From Thioglobus_B sp964566765 (GTDB lineage: Bacteria > Pseudomonadota > Gammaproteobacteria > PS1 > Pseudothioglobaceae), in NCBI GenBank assembly GCA_964566765.1, contig CAZMJI010000023.1:1-16390 (forward strand): 16,390 bases of DNA. The letters run 5' to 3'. Below the pieces are notes generated by a model. That model was not told the origin of the DNA and searched no databases. It saw only the letters and a list, made by a program, of their open reading frames with translations. Below are positions 1 to 7,507 of this stretch, one piece after another. Position numbers and translations under genes: made by a program. How positions within the stretch are numbered: position 1 is the stretch's first letter; every line of letters begins with the position of its first letter.

Positions 1-1571
1 ATGTCAGTAATCATGGCTTCAGTGGTAATCATCAGACCTGAAATACTCGCTGCATGCTGTAGGGCTGCACGTGTTACTTTGGTCGGATCTAGAATACCCA
101 TCTCTAGCATGTCGCCATACTCTTCAGAGCCAGCGTTGTAACCATAGTTGCCTTCGCCATTGGCAACGGCATTTAGTACCACAGAGGCTTCACCGCCACC
201 ATTGCTAACGATTTGACGCAGTGGCGCTTCCATCGCACGCTTGGTAATGGCAATACCGATGTCTTGATCGTGGTTATCACCTGTTAGGCCGTCTAGCGCA
301 GCAATGGCGCGAACTAGAGCAACACCACCGCCTGGTACCACACCTTCTTCAACCGCCGCACGCGTTGCGTGTAGCGCATCATCTACACGGTCTTTCTTTT
401 CTTTCATGGCAACTTCAGTGGCAGCACCCACTTTAATCACTGCAACACCACCTGATAGTTTGGCCAGACGTTCCATCAGTTTTTCTTGATCGTAGTCTGA
501 AGTGGTTGCCTCCATTTGTGCTTTGATTTGTGACACACGACCAGCAATGTCTTCTTTAGAGCCAGCACCATCAACTACAACAGTTTCTTCTTTACCAACT
601 TCAACACGCTTAGCGCTACCTAGAGAATCTTCTGTCATGCCTTCTAGTGATAGGCCAACTTCCTCAGAGATCACCACACCAGCAGTTAGTACCGCTAGGT
701 CAGCTAGGATTGCCTTACGACGCGCACCAAAGCCTGGCGCTTTAACCGCCGCTACTTTAACAATACCACGCATGTTGTTAACCACTAGGGTTGCTAGCGC
801 TTCGCCTTCGATGTCTTCAGCGATGATCATCAGTGGACGACCGGCTTTTTGTGCCATCTCTAGCGCTGGTAGTAGGTCACGAATGTTTGAAATCTTAGCA
901 TCGTGAAGTAGGATGTATGGGTTTTCTAGTACCGCAGACATGGTGTCTTGGTTGTTAACAAAATAAGGTGATAGGTAGCCACGATCAAATTGCATGCCTT
1001 CAACCACGTCTAATTCGTTCTCTAGACCTGAGCCTTCTTCAACGGTGATCACACCTTGTTGACCCACGCGGTCCATGGCTTCAGCAATAATGTCACCCAC
1101 ACTGGTGTCTGAGTTAGCTGAAATGGTGCCTACTTGCGCAATCGCAGTTGAATCGTTGCAAGTCTGTGACAAGTTTCTTAGTGCCTCAACCGCAGCAGCT
1201 GTGGCTTTGTCGATACCACGCTTAAGATCCATTGGATTCATGCCAGCAGCCACTGATTTAACGCCTTCGCCGACTAGCGCTTGTGCCAGTACGGTTGCCG
1301 TTGTCGTACCGTCACCGGCCACATCGTTGGTTTTAGAAGCCACTTCTTTCACCATCTGCGCACCCATGTTCTCGAACTTGTTTTCCAGTTCAATCTCTTG
1401 CGCCACTGAAACACCATCTTTGGTGATGTTTGGCGCACCAAATGATTTGTCTAGTACCACATTACGACCCTTAGGACCTAGGGTTACTTTAACTGCGTTA
1501 GCTAATACGTTAACGCCGTCTAACATCAAGCTTCTGGCTTCAGAGCCGAATTTTACGTCTTTTGCACTCAT
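1..1571 (-). CDS. groEL: GroEL chaperonin, 60 kDa subunit (C-terminus cut by window edge)
   Basis: ATP-driven cytoplasmic folding chamber that works with GroES as a double heptameric ring. The reading frame is open from the ATG at 1571 to the left edge, giving 523 codons of an expected roughly 545. The missing part should be the last 20 or so residues, including the flexible Gly/Met tail. The translation tracks E. coli GroEL from the N-terminus (AKDVKFG) through LGPKGRNVVLDKSFGAP, the nucleotide motif GDGTTT with Asp87, Asp52, the apical domain, and the DALHATRAAVEEG segment holding the third catalytic Asp. I saw no frameshift. The start has a strong ribosome binding site overlapping the groES stop, and the gap to groES is 14 bases, so the two are surely co-transcribed. 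Identity is near certain. Confidence 0.99.
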   Translation of the reverse strand, partial: MSAKDVKFGSEARSLMLDGVNVLANAVKVTLGPKGRNVVLDKSFGAPNITKDGVSVAQEIELENKFENMGAQMVKEVASKTNDVAGDGTTTATVLAQALVGEGVKSVAAGMNPMDLKRGIDKATAAAVEALRNLSQTCNDSTAIAQVGTISANSDTSVGDIIAEAMDRVGQQGVITVEEGSGLENELDVVEGMQFDRGYLSPYFVNNQDTMSAVLENPYILLHDAKISNIRDLLPALEMAQKAGRPLMIIAEDIEGEALATLVVNNMRGIVKVAAVKAPGFGARRKAILADLAVLTAGVVISEEVGLSLEGMTEDSLGSAKRVEVGKEETVVVDGAGSKEDIAGRVSQIKAQMEATTSDYDQEKLMERLAKLSGGVAVIKVGAATEVAMKEKKDRVDDALHATRAAVEEGVVPGGGVALVRAIAALDGLTGDNHDQDIGIAITKRAMEAPLRQIVSNGGGEASVVLNAVANGEGNYGYNAGSEEYGDMLEMGILDPTKVTRAALQHAASISGLMITTEAMITD

Positions 1572-1578
1572 GTGTAAT

Positions 1579-1587
1579 CTCTCCTTT
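1579..1587 (-). promoter_or_regulatory. Ribosome binding site of groEL
   Basis: On the minus strand the sequence AAAGGAGAG ends 7 bases before the groEL ATG and overlaps the groES stop codon. It is one of the strongest Shine-Dalgarno sites in the window, where most other genes have weak or no such site. It fits tight translational linkage and high expression of groEL. Confidence 0.85.
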
Positions 1588-1873
1588 ATTCAACAATGGC
1601 CAAAATATCAGTCTCAGGCATTACCAATAGTGACTCACCGCCGGCTTTAATTTCTGTACCTGAAAATTGACCAAATAATACCGTGTCGCCAACTTTAACT
1701 TCCAACGCAATGGACTCACCTTGCTCATTTTTCATGCCGTTACCAACTGCAATTACTTCACCTTGAGAAGGCTTTTCAGTAGCTGAATCTGGAATGATTA
1801 GACCACTGGCTGTGGTTTTTTCTTCTTCTGTTCTGCGAACAACAACGCGATTATAAAGCGGGCGAATATTCAT
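1586..1873 (-). CDS. groES: GroES co-chaperonin, 10 kDa subunit
   Basis: Heptameric lid of the GroEL chamber. The 95-residue product matches the family length (about 97). It begins MNIRPLYNRVVV, as expected for the first beta strand. A mobile loop near residues 17-32 carries a Gly-Leu-Ile-Ile stretch in place of the usual Gly-Ile-Val-Leu that contacts the GroEL apical domain. The GEVIAVGNG and VGDTVLFG segments are typical. The start is supported by AGGAG five bases upstream. The gene lies 74 bases downstream of rpoH and 14 bases upstream of groEL. I see no inverted repeat of the CIRCE type upstream and no convincing sigma-32 promoter, so it may be read through from rpoH or use a divergent promoter. 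Identity is secure. Confidence 0.98.
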   Translation of the reverse strand: MNIRPLYNRVVVRRTEEEKTTASGLIIPDSATEKPSQGEVIAVGNGMKNEQGESIALEVKVGDTVLFGQFSGTEIKAGGESLLVMPETDILAIVE

Positions 1874-1947
1874 TTTTTCTCCTAAATTTAGTCAATATGT
1901 GATTTTGGTCGTCAGGCTAATGTAGCAACTCAACGTACCCAGAAAGT

Positions 1948-2781
1948 CTAAGCTTCTAGGCTTTGTTTAAGTTGTTGCATGGCCTTTTTTTCCAGTTGGC
2001 GCACTCTTTCAGCAGAAACACCATATCTGTCTGCTAGAGTATGTAAGGTCGTTTTTTCTTCTTTCAAGTACCTAGACTGCAAAATATCCAAACTTCTTTC
2101 ATCCAGTGAAGAAAGTGCTTGATATAAGCGCTGCTGCTGATGTTTTTGCGAGTCGTCTGTGAGTAGTAATTGCTCAGGTGTTTGCGCATTATTATCGGTC
2201 AGATAAAGCTCAGGCGCGCTGCTGTCTTCTTCATCGTTCATTTCGAACGCAACATCATTGAACTGCAGACGCGATTCCATCTCTAAAACATCCTGGCGTC
2301 TGACGCCCAGGTCTTTGGCGATTTGATCCGCTTGCTCTTCGTTGAGTGATTGGTAGATGTGAGCCTTGGCTTGCTTCAGTTTAAAGAACAACTTACGCTG
2401 CGCTTTGGTGGTGGCCACCTTAACAATCTTCCAATTCTTAAAGATAAATTCGTGGATCTCAGCGCGAATCCAATAAACCGCAAAAGAGGCCAGGCGAACT
2501 TTTTTATAAGGGTTGAATTTTTTGACCGCTTTCATCAGACCAATCGTACCTTCTTGAATCAGGTCTGATTGCTCTAAGCCGTAACCTTTGTAGCCATGGG
2601 CAATAAAAGCCACAAAGCGCATGTGTGACAAGACCAGTTTTCTGGCAGCCTCTAGGTCGTGCTCTTCGTACAGTTTAACCGCCAACTCATGCTCCTCTTC
2701 TTGCGAGAGAATCGGTGGGTACTTTTGTACCTCTAATGAGCTTGATTGTGCGTTGATTGGTAGAGCGAATTCGCTACTCAT
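1948..2781 (-). CDS. rpoH: RNA polymerase heat-shock sigma factor (sigma-32)
   Basis: Directs RNA polymerase to heat-shock promoters. The 277 residues compare with 284 in E. coli. The diagnostic RpoH box is present (QRKLFF at 128-133, followed by KLKQAK), preceded by KIVKVATTKA. Region 2 contains QSDLIQEGTIGLMKAV. Region 4 ends with the helix-turn-helix LADRYGVSAERVRQLEKKAM. Region 2.1 keeps the residues that in E. coli set chaperone- and FtsH-dependent turnover: Leu43 and Ala46 identical, Arg47 for Lys and Val50 for Ile. Chaperone feedback therefore probably still operates. The ATG at 2781 has no visible Shine-Dalgarno site and sits at the edge of a potential hairpin. The gene lies 46 bases after gmk with its own candidate promoter, directly upstream of groES-groEL, which is not the E. 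coli position. Confidence 0.97.
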   Translation of the reverse strand: MSSEFALPINAQSSSLEVQKYPPILSQEEEHELAVKLYEEHDLEAARKLVLSHMRFVAFIAHGYKGYGLEQSDLIQEGTIGLMKAVKKFNPYKKVRLASFAVYWIRAEIHEFIFKNWKIVKVATTKAQRKLFFKLKQAKAHIYQSLNEEQADQIAKDLGVRRQDVLEMESRLQFNDVAFEMNDEEDSSAPELYLTDNNAQTPEQLLLTDDSQKHQQQRLYQALSSLDERSLDILQSRYLKEEKTTLHTLADRYGVSAERVRQLEKKAMQQLKQSLEA

Positions 2782-2802
2782 AAGCCAAGTAATTGGGTCT
2801 TA
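2781..2802 (-). promoter_or_regulatory. Potential hairpin over the rpoH start codon
   Basis: In the rpoH leader, TAAG (2802-2799) can pair with CTTA (2784-2781), and CCAA (2796-2793) with TTGG (2788-2785). This gives eight base pairs, a two-base bulge (2797-2798) and a TTAC loop. The last pair includes the A of the ATG. Only three pairs are G-C, so the stem would be marginally stable and could melt with heat. The pairing is read directly from the sequence; a thermosensor role is inference. Confidence 0.35.
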
Positions 2803-2819
2803 ATTAAAAATAGACTAAT

Positions 2820-2848
2820 ATTATAGGTTAAATCAAGGATTTAAGCAA
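2820..2848 (-). promoter_or_regulatory. Candidate sigma-70 promoter of rpoH
   Basis: On the minus strand a perfect TATAAT (2825-2820) follows TTGCTT (2848-2843) with a 17-base spacer. The -35 matches the consensus at only three of six positions. Transcription would start near 2813, giving a leader of about 32 bases that consists largely of the potential start-codon hairpin. The -35 lies within the last codons of gmk. This would let rpoH be expressed independently of the long envelope operon upstream. Confidence 0.45.
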
Positions 2849-3433
2849 ACTTTGATGCTGTTCGCTCTGGCTCGATAAATTGAATTTCTGCGTATCGATA
2901 ATTTGCATCAAATCACCCAGTGCCACGTCAAAATCGTCGTTAATCACCAGATAGTCAAATTCGTTGTAATGACGCATTTCACTGACCGCATCTTGCATGC
3001 GTCTGTTGATAATTTCATTACTGTCTTGACCGCGACCCGTTAGACGTTCTCTAAGTGCTTCAACGCTGGGTGGCAAGATAAAAATACCAATCGCATCGTC
3101 GAAGATTTCTTTGACTTGCTTGGCACCTTGCCAATCAATCTCTAAAATGACATCGTTGCCTTGGTCTAGTAAGTCAATAACACTTTGTTTGGCAGTGCCG
3201 TAGAAATTGTCAAACACTTGGGCAGATTCTAAAAAACCTTTCTCAGCCTGAATTTTCTCAAAGGCTTCTTTAGAGACGAAAAAGTAGTTTTTACCATCCA
3301 CTTCACCGGGTCTAGGTGCGCGCGTGGTATGTGACACTGAGACGCAAATATTGCTGGCTTTTTCCAGCAGCGCTTTAACCAATGAGGTTTTTCCGCAACC
3401 CGATGGCGCGGCAATGATAAACAAGTTAGCCAT
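2828..3433 (-). CDS. gmk: Guanylate kinase
   Basis: Phosphorylates GMP to GDP with ATP in the cytoplasm. The 201-residue length fits the family (E. coli about 207). The P-loop APSGCGKTS lies at residues 9-17. The GMP-binding region follows with SHTTRAPRPGEVDGKNYFF, and then the conserved GxxYGT-type segment (DNFYGTAKQ) and EIDWQGAKQV. The C-terminal part has the expected RMQDAVSEM and YNEFDYLVIND stretch. The ATG overlaps the yggX stop by one base (TAATG), so translation is probably coupled. It is the last gene of the envelope series before rpoH. The C-terminal tail is Ser/Gln-rich and poorly conserved, which is normal. Confidence 0.98.
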   Translation of the reverse strand: MANLFIIAAPSGCGKTSLVKALLEKASNICVSVSHTTRAPRPGEVDGKNYFFVSKEAFEKIQAEKGFLESAQVFDNFYGTAKQSVIDLLDQGNDVILEIDWQGAKQVKEIFDDAIGIFILPPSVEALRERLTGRGQDSNEIINRRMQDAVSEMRHYNEFDYLVINDDFDVALGDLMQIIDTQKFNLSSQSEQHQSLLKSLI

Positions 3434-3705
3434 TAGTCATTAACCGGTGTGTAGCCTTGAATTGCATCCGCACCTTCGTCAGAAAAGAAGAATTTTTCCA
3501 TTTGTTCTTTAAGGTAAGCTTGTGCGCCTGGATCCATCATCGACAGGTTGTTTTCGTTAATCAACATGGTTTGATGATCAAGCCATAACTGCCAACCTTG
3601 CTTGGACACATTGGCCAAAATTCGCTGACCCAATTCACCTGGATAAGGGGCGCGATCTAAGGCTTCTAATTCTTGATTTAATTTAACGCAATGAACCGTA
3701 TTCAT
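3433..3705 (-). CDS. yggX: YggX family iron-trafficking and oxidative-protection protein
   Basis: Small cytoplasmic protein of 90 residues, matching the family length. YggX proteins are linked to Fe(II) handling and protection of iron-sulfur clusters from oxidation. Hallmarks are present: the N-terminal VHCVKL with the single conserved Cys6, YPGELGQRI, the W-xx-W-x-xHQTMLINE core, and a C-terminal MEKFFF element. The start overlaps the murJ stop in an ATGA arrangement, and its own stop overlaps the gmk start by one base, so the three genes are translationally linked. In E. coli yggX follows mutY; its place here between murJ and gmk differs. Confidence 0.96.
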   Translation of the reverse strand: MNTVHCVKLNQELEALDRAPYPGELGQRILANVSKQGWQLWLDHQTMLINENNLSMMDPGAQAYLKEQMEKFFFSDEGADAIQGYTPVND

Positions 3706-5231
3706 AATTTACTTAAGTTGACGCCTAAGAGTCTTAGGCAGATAAAATAAAGTGCCGCCGCCAAACTGATGGTGCTGGCAATGCTTATTACCCTGTCTAG
3801 TACGCCCAAACCCAGGTAGGCTTCCGCACCCTGATTGAACCAGTAGACAAAAACACCCATTATAAAGCTTGCAGTGAGTGTCTTTACAAAGATTTTGACA
3901 ACTTCGGTATCTAGCGTGTAGATTCCTTGCTTGTGCAGATAGTAATACAGGCCTAAGGCATTAATTAGTGCCGAGATAGAGGTGGCGATTGCCAAGCCAA
4001 CATGGGCGTAAAAATAGGCCAAAATTGCGTTTAAGACCACATTTGAGAGCATGGCAATGACGCCAATTTTAACCGGAGTTTTGGTATCGCCTCTAGAGAG
4101 GAAAACCGGCGACAAGATCTTCACCACAATAAAGGCGATCAGACCTGCGCCGTAGGCCATTAAACTCAGTGAGGTTTGGTAAGCGGCAAAGCGGTCAAAC
4201 TGATCGTATTGAAATAAGGTAATAATCAATTCCTCGGCCAGTAAAACCAAGCCAAATAGGGCCGGCAGACCAAGAATCAGACCAATCTTCAGCGCATAAT
4301 TGATGGTGCGAGTGAATTTATCCTGATCGCCGCTGGCAAAATGGTTACTGAGCTTGGCCAGTGCAACGGTTGCTAGGGCGATGCCAATCAACGCTAAAGG
4401 CAACTCAAGCAGGCGATCCGAATAATACAGGTAAGACACACTACCGCTGACCAATAGGGAGGCGATCATGGTGTCGATTAGTAGATTGATCTGCGACACC
4501 GACACACCAAATAGGGCAGGTAACATGCGTTTTTTTAGTACGCCAACACTCTCATGTGTGCCGCTGACTGGCTTGGGCAGCTTGCGGATTTTGATTAAAA
4601 AAGGAATCTGAAACGCCAACTGCAAGACGCCACCAATCAGTACACCCCAGGCCAGTGCCATAATCGGTTGCTCCAAGTATTTAGATAGGTAGATCGCTGA
4701 GAGAATCATAGAGATGTTTAGTAGCACCGGGGTAAAGGCCGGCACGGCAAAGCGATCATAGGTGTTTAAGATGGCACCGGAGAAGGCCGTGAGTGAGATC
4801 AGCAGTAGGTAAGGAAAGGTGATGCGTAGCATCTCAGAGGCGAGGACAAATTGCGTTTGGTCTTCGTTTAAGTAAAAACCCCAGGCAAACAGCGCAATCA
4901 ATACTGGCGCGGCAATCACCGCAATCAAGGTGATGACAATCAGTACGCTTAAAAACTTGGTGCCAATATGATTGATGACTTGCTGCACTTCAGCTTCGTC
5001 ACCTTTGGCTTTGGCATCGGCCAAAATCGGTACAAAGGCTTGTGAAAACGCCCCTTCGCCAAACAAGCGTCTTAAGAAGTTGGGAATTTTAAAAGCAACT
5101 AAGAAGGCGTCAGTCAGTGCATTGGCGCCAAAATAACGGGCAATAAAATAATCACGAACCAGACCTAAAATCCTTGAAAGAAAAGTCATGCCTGTCACCA
5201 CAGAGCTTGACTTTAAAAAGGATCTGTCCAT
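3702..5231 (-). CDS. murJ: Lipid II flippase MurJ
   Basis: Inner-membrane MOP-superfamily transporter that flips lipid II to the periplasmic face for peptidoglycan synthesis. It has 509 residues (E. coli 511), with about 14 hydrophobic segments spread over the whole length. Charged residues essential in E. coli MurJ are conserved: the SRILGLVRD segment carries the two N-terminal Arg residues, TDAF the Asp, RRLFGEGAFSQAFVPI the central Arg, and YYSDRLLELP the Asp-Arg pair of transmembrane segment 8. TKTPVKI in the C-terminal half is also typical. It lies 11 bases after lpxA and overlaps yggX by four bases (ATGA). No Shine-Dalgarno site is visible before the ATG. In E. coli lpxA is followed by lpxB instead. 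Confidence 0.98.
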   Translation of the reverse strand: MDRSFLKSSSVVTGMTFLSRILGLVRDYFIARYFGANALTDAFLVAFKIPNFLRRLFGEGAFSQAFVPILADAKAKGDEAEVQQVINHIGTKFLSVLIVITLIAVIAAPVLIALFAWGFYLNEDQTQFVLASEMLRITFPYLLLISLTAFSGAILNTYDRFAVPAFTPVLLNISMILSAIYLSKYLEQPIMALAWGVLIGGVLQLAFQIPFLIKIRKLPKPVSGTHESVGVLKKRMLPALFGVSVSQINLLIDTMIASLLVSGSVSYLYYSDRLLELPLALIGIALATVALAKLSNHFASGDQDKFTRTINYALKIGLILGLPALFGLVLLAEELIITLFQYDQFDRFAAYQTSLSLMAYGAGLIAFIVVKILSPVFLSRGDTKTPVKIGVIAMLSNVVLNAILAYFYAHVGLAIATSISALINALGLYYYLHKQGIYTLDTEVVKIFVKTLTASFIMGVFVYWFNQGAEAYLGLGVLDRVISIASTISLAAALYFICLRLLGVNLSKL

Positions 5232-5242
5232 AAGGGGTGTGG

Positions 5243-6040
5243 CTAGTCTTCTGTTGGACCGCGCATAATGCCTACCTTAGAGCTACGAATACAGCGGATA
5301 AATTGCATTACTTCAGGAGAGTCCGCCTCTGAAGCGGTTAACTCGTCCAGCGCTTGGTCTAATAGTCTGCCCTGAGACTCTCGATACACCACTTTAAAGG
5401 CGCGCTTAATGGAGGCAATGGCGCTGGATGAAAAGCCGCGTCGACGCATGCCTTCAGCGTTGATGCTGCGGACTCGAGTTGGAATGCCTGAGGCTACCAG
5501 ATAGGCTGGAATATCCTTATTAATCTGACAACCCATGCCAATATAGGTATGCATGCCGATCATGCAAAACTGTTTAACCAGGGTAAAGCCACCCAAAATC
5601 GCCCAATCGTGTACTTTAACATGGCCAGCCAAAGAAGCATTATTAGCCATAATCACATGGTTACCAACTTCGCAATCGTGCGCAATGTGCACATAGGCCA
5701 TCAGCATGTTGTTCGAGCCTACACGGGTAATGGATTTTTCTTTTTCAGTGCCGCGGTTAATGGTGCAGAATTCACGAATCAAATTGTCATCACCAATCAC
5801 CAGATTAGACTCTTGACCTTCTTCGTAGGTAATGTCTTGCGGGTCGCCACCAATTGAGGCAAATGAGTAAATGTGGTTGTTCTTACCAATCTTGGTTGGG
5901 CCTTGAATCACCGCATGAGACTCAACAATGGTGCCGGCATCAATCTCTACATTAGCGCCAATAATCGCATAGGCGCAAATCTCCGCATCTGGGTGGACTT
6001 TCGCACTGTCATCAACAGCTGCTCTAGGATCAATCGCCAC
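5243..6040 (-). CDS. lpxA: UDP-GlcNAc O-acyltransferase LpxA
   Basis: First step of lipid A synthesis: transfer of a 3-hydroxyacyl chain from acyl-ACP to O-3 of UDP-GlcNAc. The 265 residues (E. coli 262) show a left-handed beta-helix with hexapeptide repeats over residues 1-185, then a helical C-terminal domain from about 190 (GMRRRGFS motif). The motif HIAHD contains catalytic His121 (E. coli His125). The position of the E. coli chain-length ruler Gly173 is Met169 here, as in Pseudomonas aeruginosa, which suggests a C10 donor. The start is GTG at 6040, supported by GGAG seven bases upstream and by N-terminal alignment. The gene sits 16 bases after fabZ and 11 before murJ. lpxB, its usual partner, does not follow. 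Confidence 0.98.
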   Translation of the reverse strand: MAIDPRAAVDDSAKVHPDAEICAYAIIGANVEIDAGTIVESHAVIQGPTKIGKNNHIYSFASIGGDPQDITYEEGQESNLVIGDDNLIREFCTINRGTEKEKSITRVGSNNMLMAYVHIAHDCEVGNHVIMANNASLAGHVKVHDWAILGGFTLVKQFCMIGMHTYIGMGCQINKDIPAYLVASGIPTRVRSINAEGMRRRGFSSSAIASIKRAFKVVYRESQGRLLDQALDELTASEADSPEVMQFIRCIRSSKVGIMRGPTED

Positions 6041-6056
6041 GATAAACTCCGTTTCT

Positions 6057-6500
6057 TTATTCTGCCGCTTTTTGCGTACACATCAGCTCAGCGCTGGCTA
6101 CCACATTGCCATCTACCAAAGCCTTACAAGCAAACTTCCACATGCCACGTTTAACCGTTAGCACTTCCACTTCTAGGCGCAATTGATCGCCTGGTTCAAC
6201 CATGCGTTTAAAGCGCGCTTTGTCCACGCCAACCAGCATGTAAATTTGACCATCTTTGGGTTTTCCTACCTCAGACTTAAACGCCAAGATACCCGTTGCT
6301 TGCGCCAAGGCTTCGACAATCAGTACGCCCGGCATAATCGGCTGAGCAGGGAAGTGACCCGTAAATTGAGGCTCGTTAAAGGTGACGTTTTTAATCGCCA
6401 CCAAAGATTTACCCACCTCAAGCTCTAACACACGATCAATCAACAAGAAAGGGTAGCGGTGCGGTAGAAAGTTTTTAACCTCGTTAATGTTCATTTCCAT
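6057..6500 (-). CDS. fabZ: (3R)-hydroxyacyl-ACP dehydratase FabZ
   Basis: Dehydrates 3-hydroxyacyl-ACP in type II fatty acid elongation and competes with LpxA and LpxD for the same substrates, which explains the shared operon. The 147 residues form a single hot-dog fold domain with the N-terminal FLPHRYPFLLIDRV motif, catalytic His49 in GHFP and Glu63 in EALAQATG. The ATG at 6500 has AAAGGA about 11 bases upstream, overlapping the lpxD stop; a second in-frame ATG two codons later is possible. Spacing is 8 bases after lpxD and 16 before lpxA, the classical lpxD-fabZ-lpxA order. Confidence 0.98.
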   Translation of the reverse strand: MEMNINEVKNFLPHRYPFLLIDRVLELEVGKSLVAIKNVTFNEPQFTGHFPAQPIMPGVLIVEALAQATGILAFKSEVGKPKDGQIYMLVGVDKARFKRMVEPGDQLRLEVEVLTVKRGMWKFACKALVDGNVVASAELMCTQKAAE

Positions 6501-6508
6501 AATGTTGA

Positions 6509-7507
6509 TTATCCTTTTAAGTGTTTGAGTTTAATATTTAAGTGTTTGCAGATTTTATCAAGTTTTGTCAACCATATACCGACATTCTGCCACTTCTTGT
6601 GCGTCATCAGTGGGGTAAAGCCGGTGTAAACACCGGGCTCGGTGATGTTTTTGTCAACCGTGCTGGTGGCATTCACCACCACATCATCACAAATGTTAAG
6701 GTGACCGACAATGCCTACCATGCCGCCAATCATGCAGCGTTTTCCTAGAGTGGTCGAGCCAGCGATACCAGTTGATGCAGCGATTGCTGTGTTTTCACCA
6801 ATCACTACGTTGTGAGCAATGTGAATCAGATTATCCAGACGCACGCCGTGATGGATTTCGGTATCCCCTAGGGTACCTCGATCGATGGTGGTATTGGCAC
6901 CAATGGTAACGCGATCGCCAATAATGACTTTGCCCAAATGAGCAATTTTATGCCAGCGACCCTCAGCATCTCTGGCATTGCCAAAGCCATCTGAGCCAAT
7001 TACCGCGCCGGCTGAAATATCCACATCACTACCAATCACGCATTCGTGCATAATGCTGACGTTAGGCCCAATGGTGACGTTGTCGCCAATAATGGTGTTG
7101 TCACCAATCACCGTATTGGCGCCAATGATGCAATTCTCACCCAATTGAACCGCCTTACCAATGGCGCAATTGTTGGCCAACTTGGCATTGTTGGTGATCG
7201 CGCTAGAATCAACCCCCTGCGGCAGGGCGTGCTTAGGGGTAAATAGCCAAGAAACCTGAGCAAAGGCTAAATAAGGGTTGTCAACCACCAAGGCATTGGT
7301 CGGACAGTCTTTGGCGCTTGCTTGGGTCAAAATCACCGCTGACGCCTGCGTGCTGGCCAGCGCATCTAAGTATTTAAGACTGCTGGCGTAGCTTAGTTGA
7401 GAAGCTTGCGCTTGCTCCAGGCTATTAAGACCAGTAATGTTGATTGTCTCATCGCCAATGAGTGTTGCACCCAGTTGTTTGGCAATCTCCCCCAGTGTTA
7501 TCATCAC
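6509..7507 (-). CDS. lpxD: UDP-3-O-acyl-glucosamine N-acyltransferase LpxD
   Basis: Third step of lipid A synthesis: adds a 3-hydroxyacyl chain to the 2-amino group of UDP-3-O-acyl-GlcN. The 332 residues (E. coli 341) show an N-terminal uridine-binding domain (1-100), a hexapeptide-repeat beta-helix (about 105-290) and a short C-terminal helix. Catalytic His232 lies in HIAHNVVIG (E. coli His239). The GSDGFG segment and ITEPGVY are conserved. Residues matching Met290 and Met292 of E. coli, near the acyl pocket, are Thr283 and Asp285 here. Two starts are possible: GTG at 7507, eight bases from AAAGGAG, or ATG at 7504, which overlaps the skp stop as TGATG. The difference is one residue. Confidence 0.97.
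   Translation of the reverse strand: MMITLGEIAKQLGATLIGDETINITGLNSLEQAQASQLSYASSLKYLDALASTQASAVILTQASAKDCPTNALVVDNPYLAFAQVSWLFTPKHALPQGVDSSAITNNAKLANNCAIGKAVQLGENCIIGANTVIGDNTIIGDNVTIGPNVSIMHECVIGSDVDISAGAVIGSDGFGNARDAEGRWHKIAHLGKVIIGDRVTIGANTTIDRGTLGDTEIHHGVRLDNLIHIAHNVVIGENTAIAASTGIAGSTTLGKRCMIGGMVGIVGHLNICDDVVVNATSTVDKNITEPGVYTGFTPLMTHKKWQNVGIWLTKLDKICKHLNIKLKHLKG

Noticed and set aside
304..1650. Open frames on the plus strand opposite groEL
   Set aside because: They are antisense to a fully conserved GroEL frame and have low-complexity Ser/Thr/Ala composition without family features.
1874..1947. CIRCE operator or sigma-32 promoter before groES
   Set aside because: No TTAGCACTC / GAGTGCTAA repeat is present, and the best sigma-32-like match has a poor -10 and wrong spacing.
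1940..1965. Terminator hairpin at the rpoH stop codon
   Set aside because: An AAAG-x-CTA / TAG-x-CTTT stem exists with one mismatch, but it is AT-rich and lacks a following T tract.
6740..7200. Short tandem DNA repeat in lpxD (recurring TCACCAAT-like units)
   Set aside because: They reflect the hexapeptide-repeat protein fold (Ile-Gly-x-x motifs), not a DNA repeat element.
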